A stretch of DNA of 64,000 bases. Origin: Populus alba (taxonomy: Eukaryota; Streptophyta; Magnoliopsida; Malpighiales; Salicaceae). The position numbers and the translations under genes are program-made. A model generated the notes under the pieces. The model searched no databases and was not told the origin of the DNA. It saw only the letters and a list, made by a program, of their open reading frames with translations. Shown one piece after another: positions 62,926-64,000 of the stretch; position 1 is the first letter of the stretch; every line of letters begins with the position of its first letter. Location: contig NC_133295.1 in the NCBI RefSeq assembly GCF_005239225.2, positions 13,702,001 through 13,766,000 on the forward strand, in the 5' to 3' direction.

Positions 62926-64000
62926 TCAGCCTGAGGCATTTCTGTGAACCAAAACTTCTTTCAATTCTACAATGGAGAATGGCTTTGTCAATGGGGGCCA
63001 TCGAATTATGAAATCCGAAGCAACTTGTTTCATCGATGGCCTAGATTTGGGAACAGCGTTCAAGCAAGCAAATGCTAGTTCTGCAATATAGACCACACCT
63101 GCTGCAACCCGATGCTCAGGAGGCGGGAGGCGCTGGTCTAAGATGTCCTTGAAGAGCGTATTCTGACAAATTGCCGCTGTTGTTGATGAGGATGCCGATG
63201 ACAACAAAGATGAAATGAAATCGCCTGGACGCCTTCCCATCATGATTTCCATAGCCACCACTCCAAAGCTATAGACATCACATTTTTCGTTCACTTCCAT
63301 TGTGTAGGCCAGCTCTGTAGACGAACAATCATGCGTTCCTTTTAGTACCAAAATAAGTTTTGGACAACTCTAGTACATTAAAACTTGGACTCGAATCCTA
63401 AAATTATTGTTTGCTTACATACACCGCCTAGGAATAGAAGCATATTTGTATAGGAAAATTTCTTATAAGGGATGAACACTTACAGATATAATTAATGGTT
63501 GTTGTCGAGTAATGTTTCATTAGAATTAAGAAATAAACCAAAGATTAGGAAGGAGATGTTGAAAAGTCTGACTAACCTGGAGCTGTGTACCCAGCGGTAC
63601 CTGCAAGGGAGGTCCAGTTAGATGAGTCAGGCAATAGTAGCCTAGCTGTGCCAAAGTCGGACACATGAGCCTCATATTCTGAATCCAAAAGAATATTGTT
63701 GCTTGTAATATCTCGATGAACGATCGGAGGTGAGCAATTGTGGTGCAGGTAGGACAAAGCATTGGCCACTCCTCTCACAAGATTGATCCTCTTCATCCAA
63801 TCCATCTCCATTGCTTGTTCCTCATTGTCTAAAACAGTCCTCAAACTACCCCTTTCAAGGAATTCATAAACCAGAAAAGAGTGTTTTCTATGTGAGCAGA
63901 AGCCATACAGCTTCACGATGTTTCGGTGGCGTATACCCAATAAGGAATGCATCTCACTTGTAAAAGCTTTCAAACCTATCATCTCATCATCTGGTGATTG
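62926..64000 (-). CDS. LRR receptor-like kinase, C-terminal part (runs off window)
   Basis: The 3' end of a second receptor kinase close to the one at 52324-60318. Visible exons on the minus strand are 64000-63577 and 63314-62926, with a GT-AG intron between. The first covers the kinase from just before [30 protein letters not shown], the catalytic loop [17 protein letters not shown] and the activation-loop end GYTAPG. The second covers the C-lobe: [27 protein letters not shown] and [12 protein letters not shown], ending NASG-stop. The intron position is the same as in its neighbour. Catalytic Asp residues of HRD and DFG are present. The ATP-binding lysine, transmembrane segment and LRRs lie beyond the window, so integrity of the whole gene cannot be judged. 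Confidence 0.92.

Noticed and set aside
1..64000. CRISPR arrays, bacterial-type operons, tRNA or rRNA genes
   Set aside because: No regularly spaced short repeats, and no cloverleaf or rRNA segments were recognised by eye. The TGGTATCAGAGC at 53725 is a retroelement primer-binding site, not a tRNA gene.

Overview
The window is nuclear DNA from a eudicot plant. Genes have GT-AG introns, intergenic DNA is very AT-rich, and there are LTR retrotransposons, tandem arrays of disease-resistance-type (NLR) genes, LRR receptor kinases and PPR genes. Gene content and the style of the dispersed repeats suggest Populus or another Salicaceae. That species call is inference from general familiarity; no database was searched.

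Layout. (1) 300-545: a broken fragment of a proteasome alpha-2 gene. (2) 1405-14797: an NLR cluster with one intact two-exon CC-NBS-LRR gene (1748-5090), an orphan first exon (8029-8088), a promoter-only copy (10167-10435) and a heavily frameshifted NLR pseudogene (11023-14797). These are linked by a recent direct duplication of about 1.35 kb (7458-8803 and 10455-11797). (3) 15884-19964: a complete ten-exon 20S proteasome subunit alpha type-2 gene. (4) 21084-25359: a P-class PPR gene whose start codon appears to be assembled by splicing. (5) 28166-30997: the mitochondrial glycine cleavage H-protein gene. (6) 33375-34938, minus strand: a patatin-like protein of the non-canonical pPLAIII type. 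(7) 35140-45599: about 10 kb of AT-rich, gene-free DNA with small repeats. (8) 45600-51110: an unprocessed chaperonin-60 alpha pseudogene, interrupted at 47621-50514 by an LTR-like insertion that contains a 1.8-kb palindrome. (9) 52324-60318, minus strand: an LRR receptor kinase gene split by a young copia retrotransposon (53354-58091) with identical LTRs and a perfect 5-bp target duplication. (10) 61252-61334 and 62926-64000, minus strand: a 3' relic and a second LRR receptor kinase that runs off the window, showing a tandem kinase array.

The single-copy housekeeping genes (proteasome alpha-2, H-protein, probably the PPR gene) keep intact, splice-consistent frames. They sit between two unstable immune-type clusters, NLR on the left and LRR kinase on the right, where duplication, pseudogenisation and insertion dominate. 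No operon-like or CRISPR-like organisation is present. All exon coordinates come from reading splice sites and frames by eye; no transcript evidence was available.
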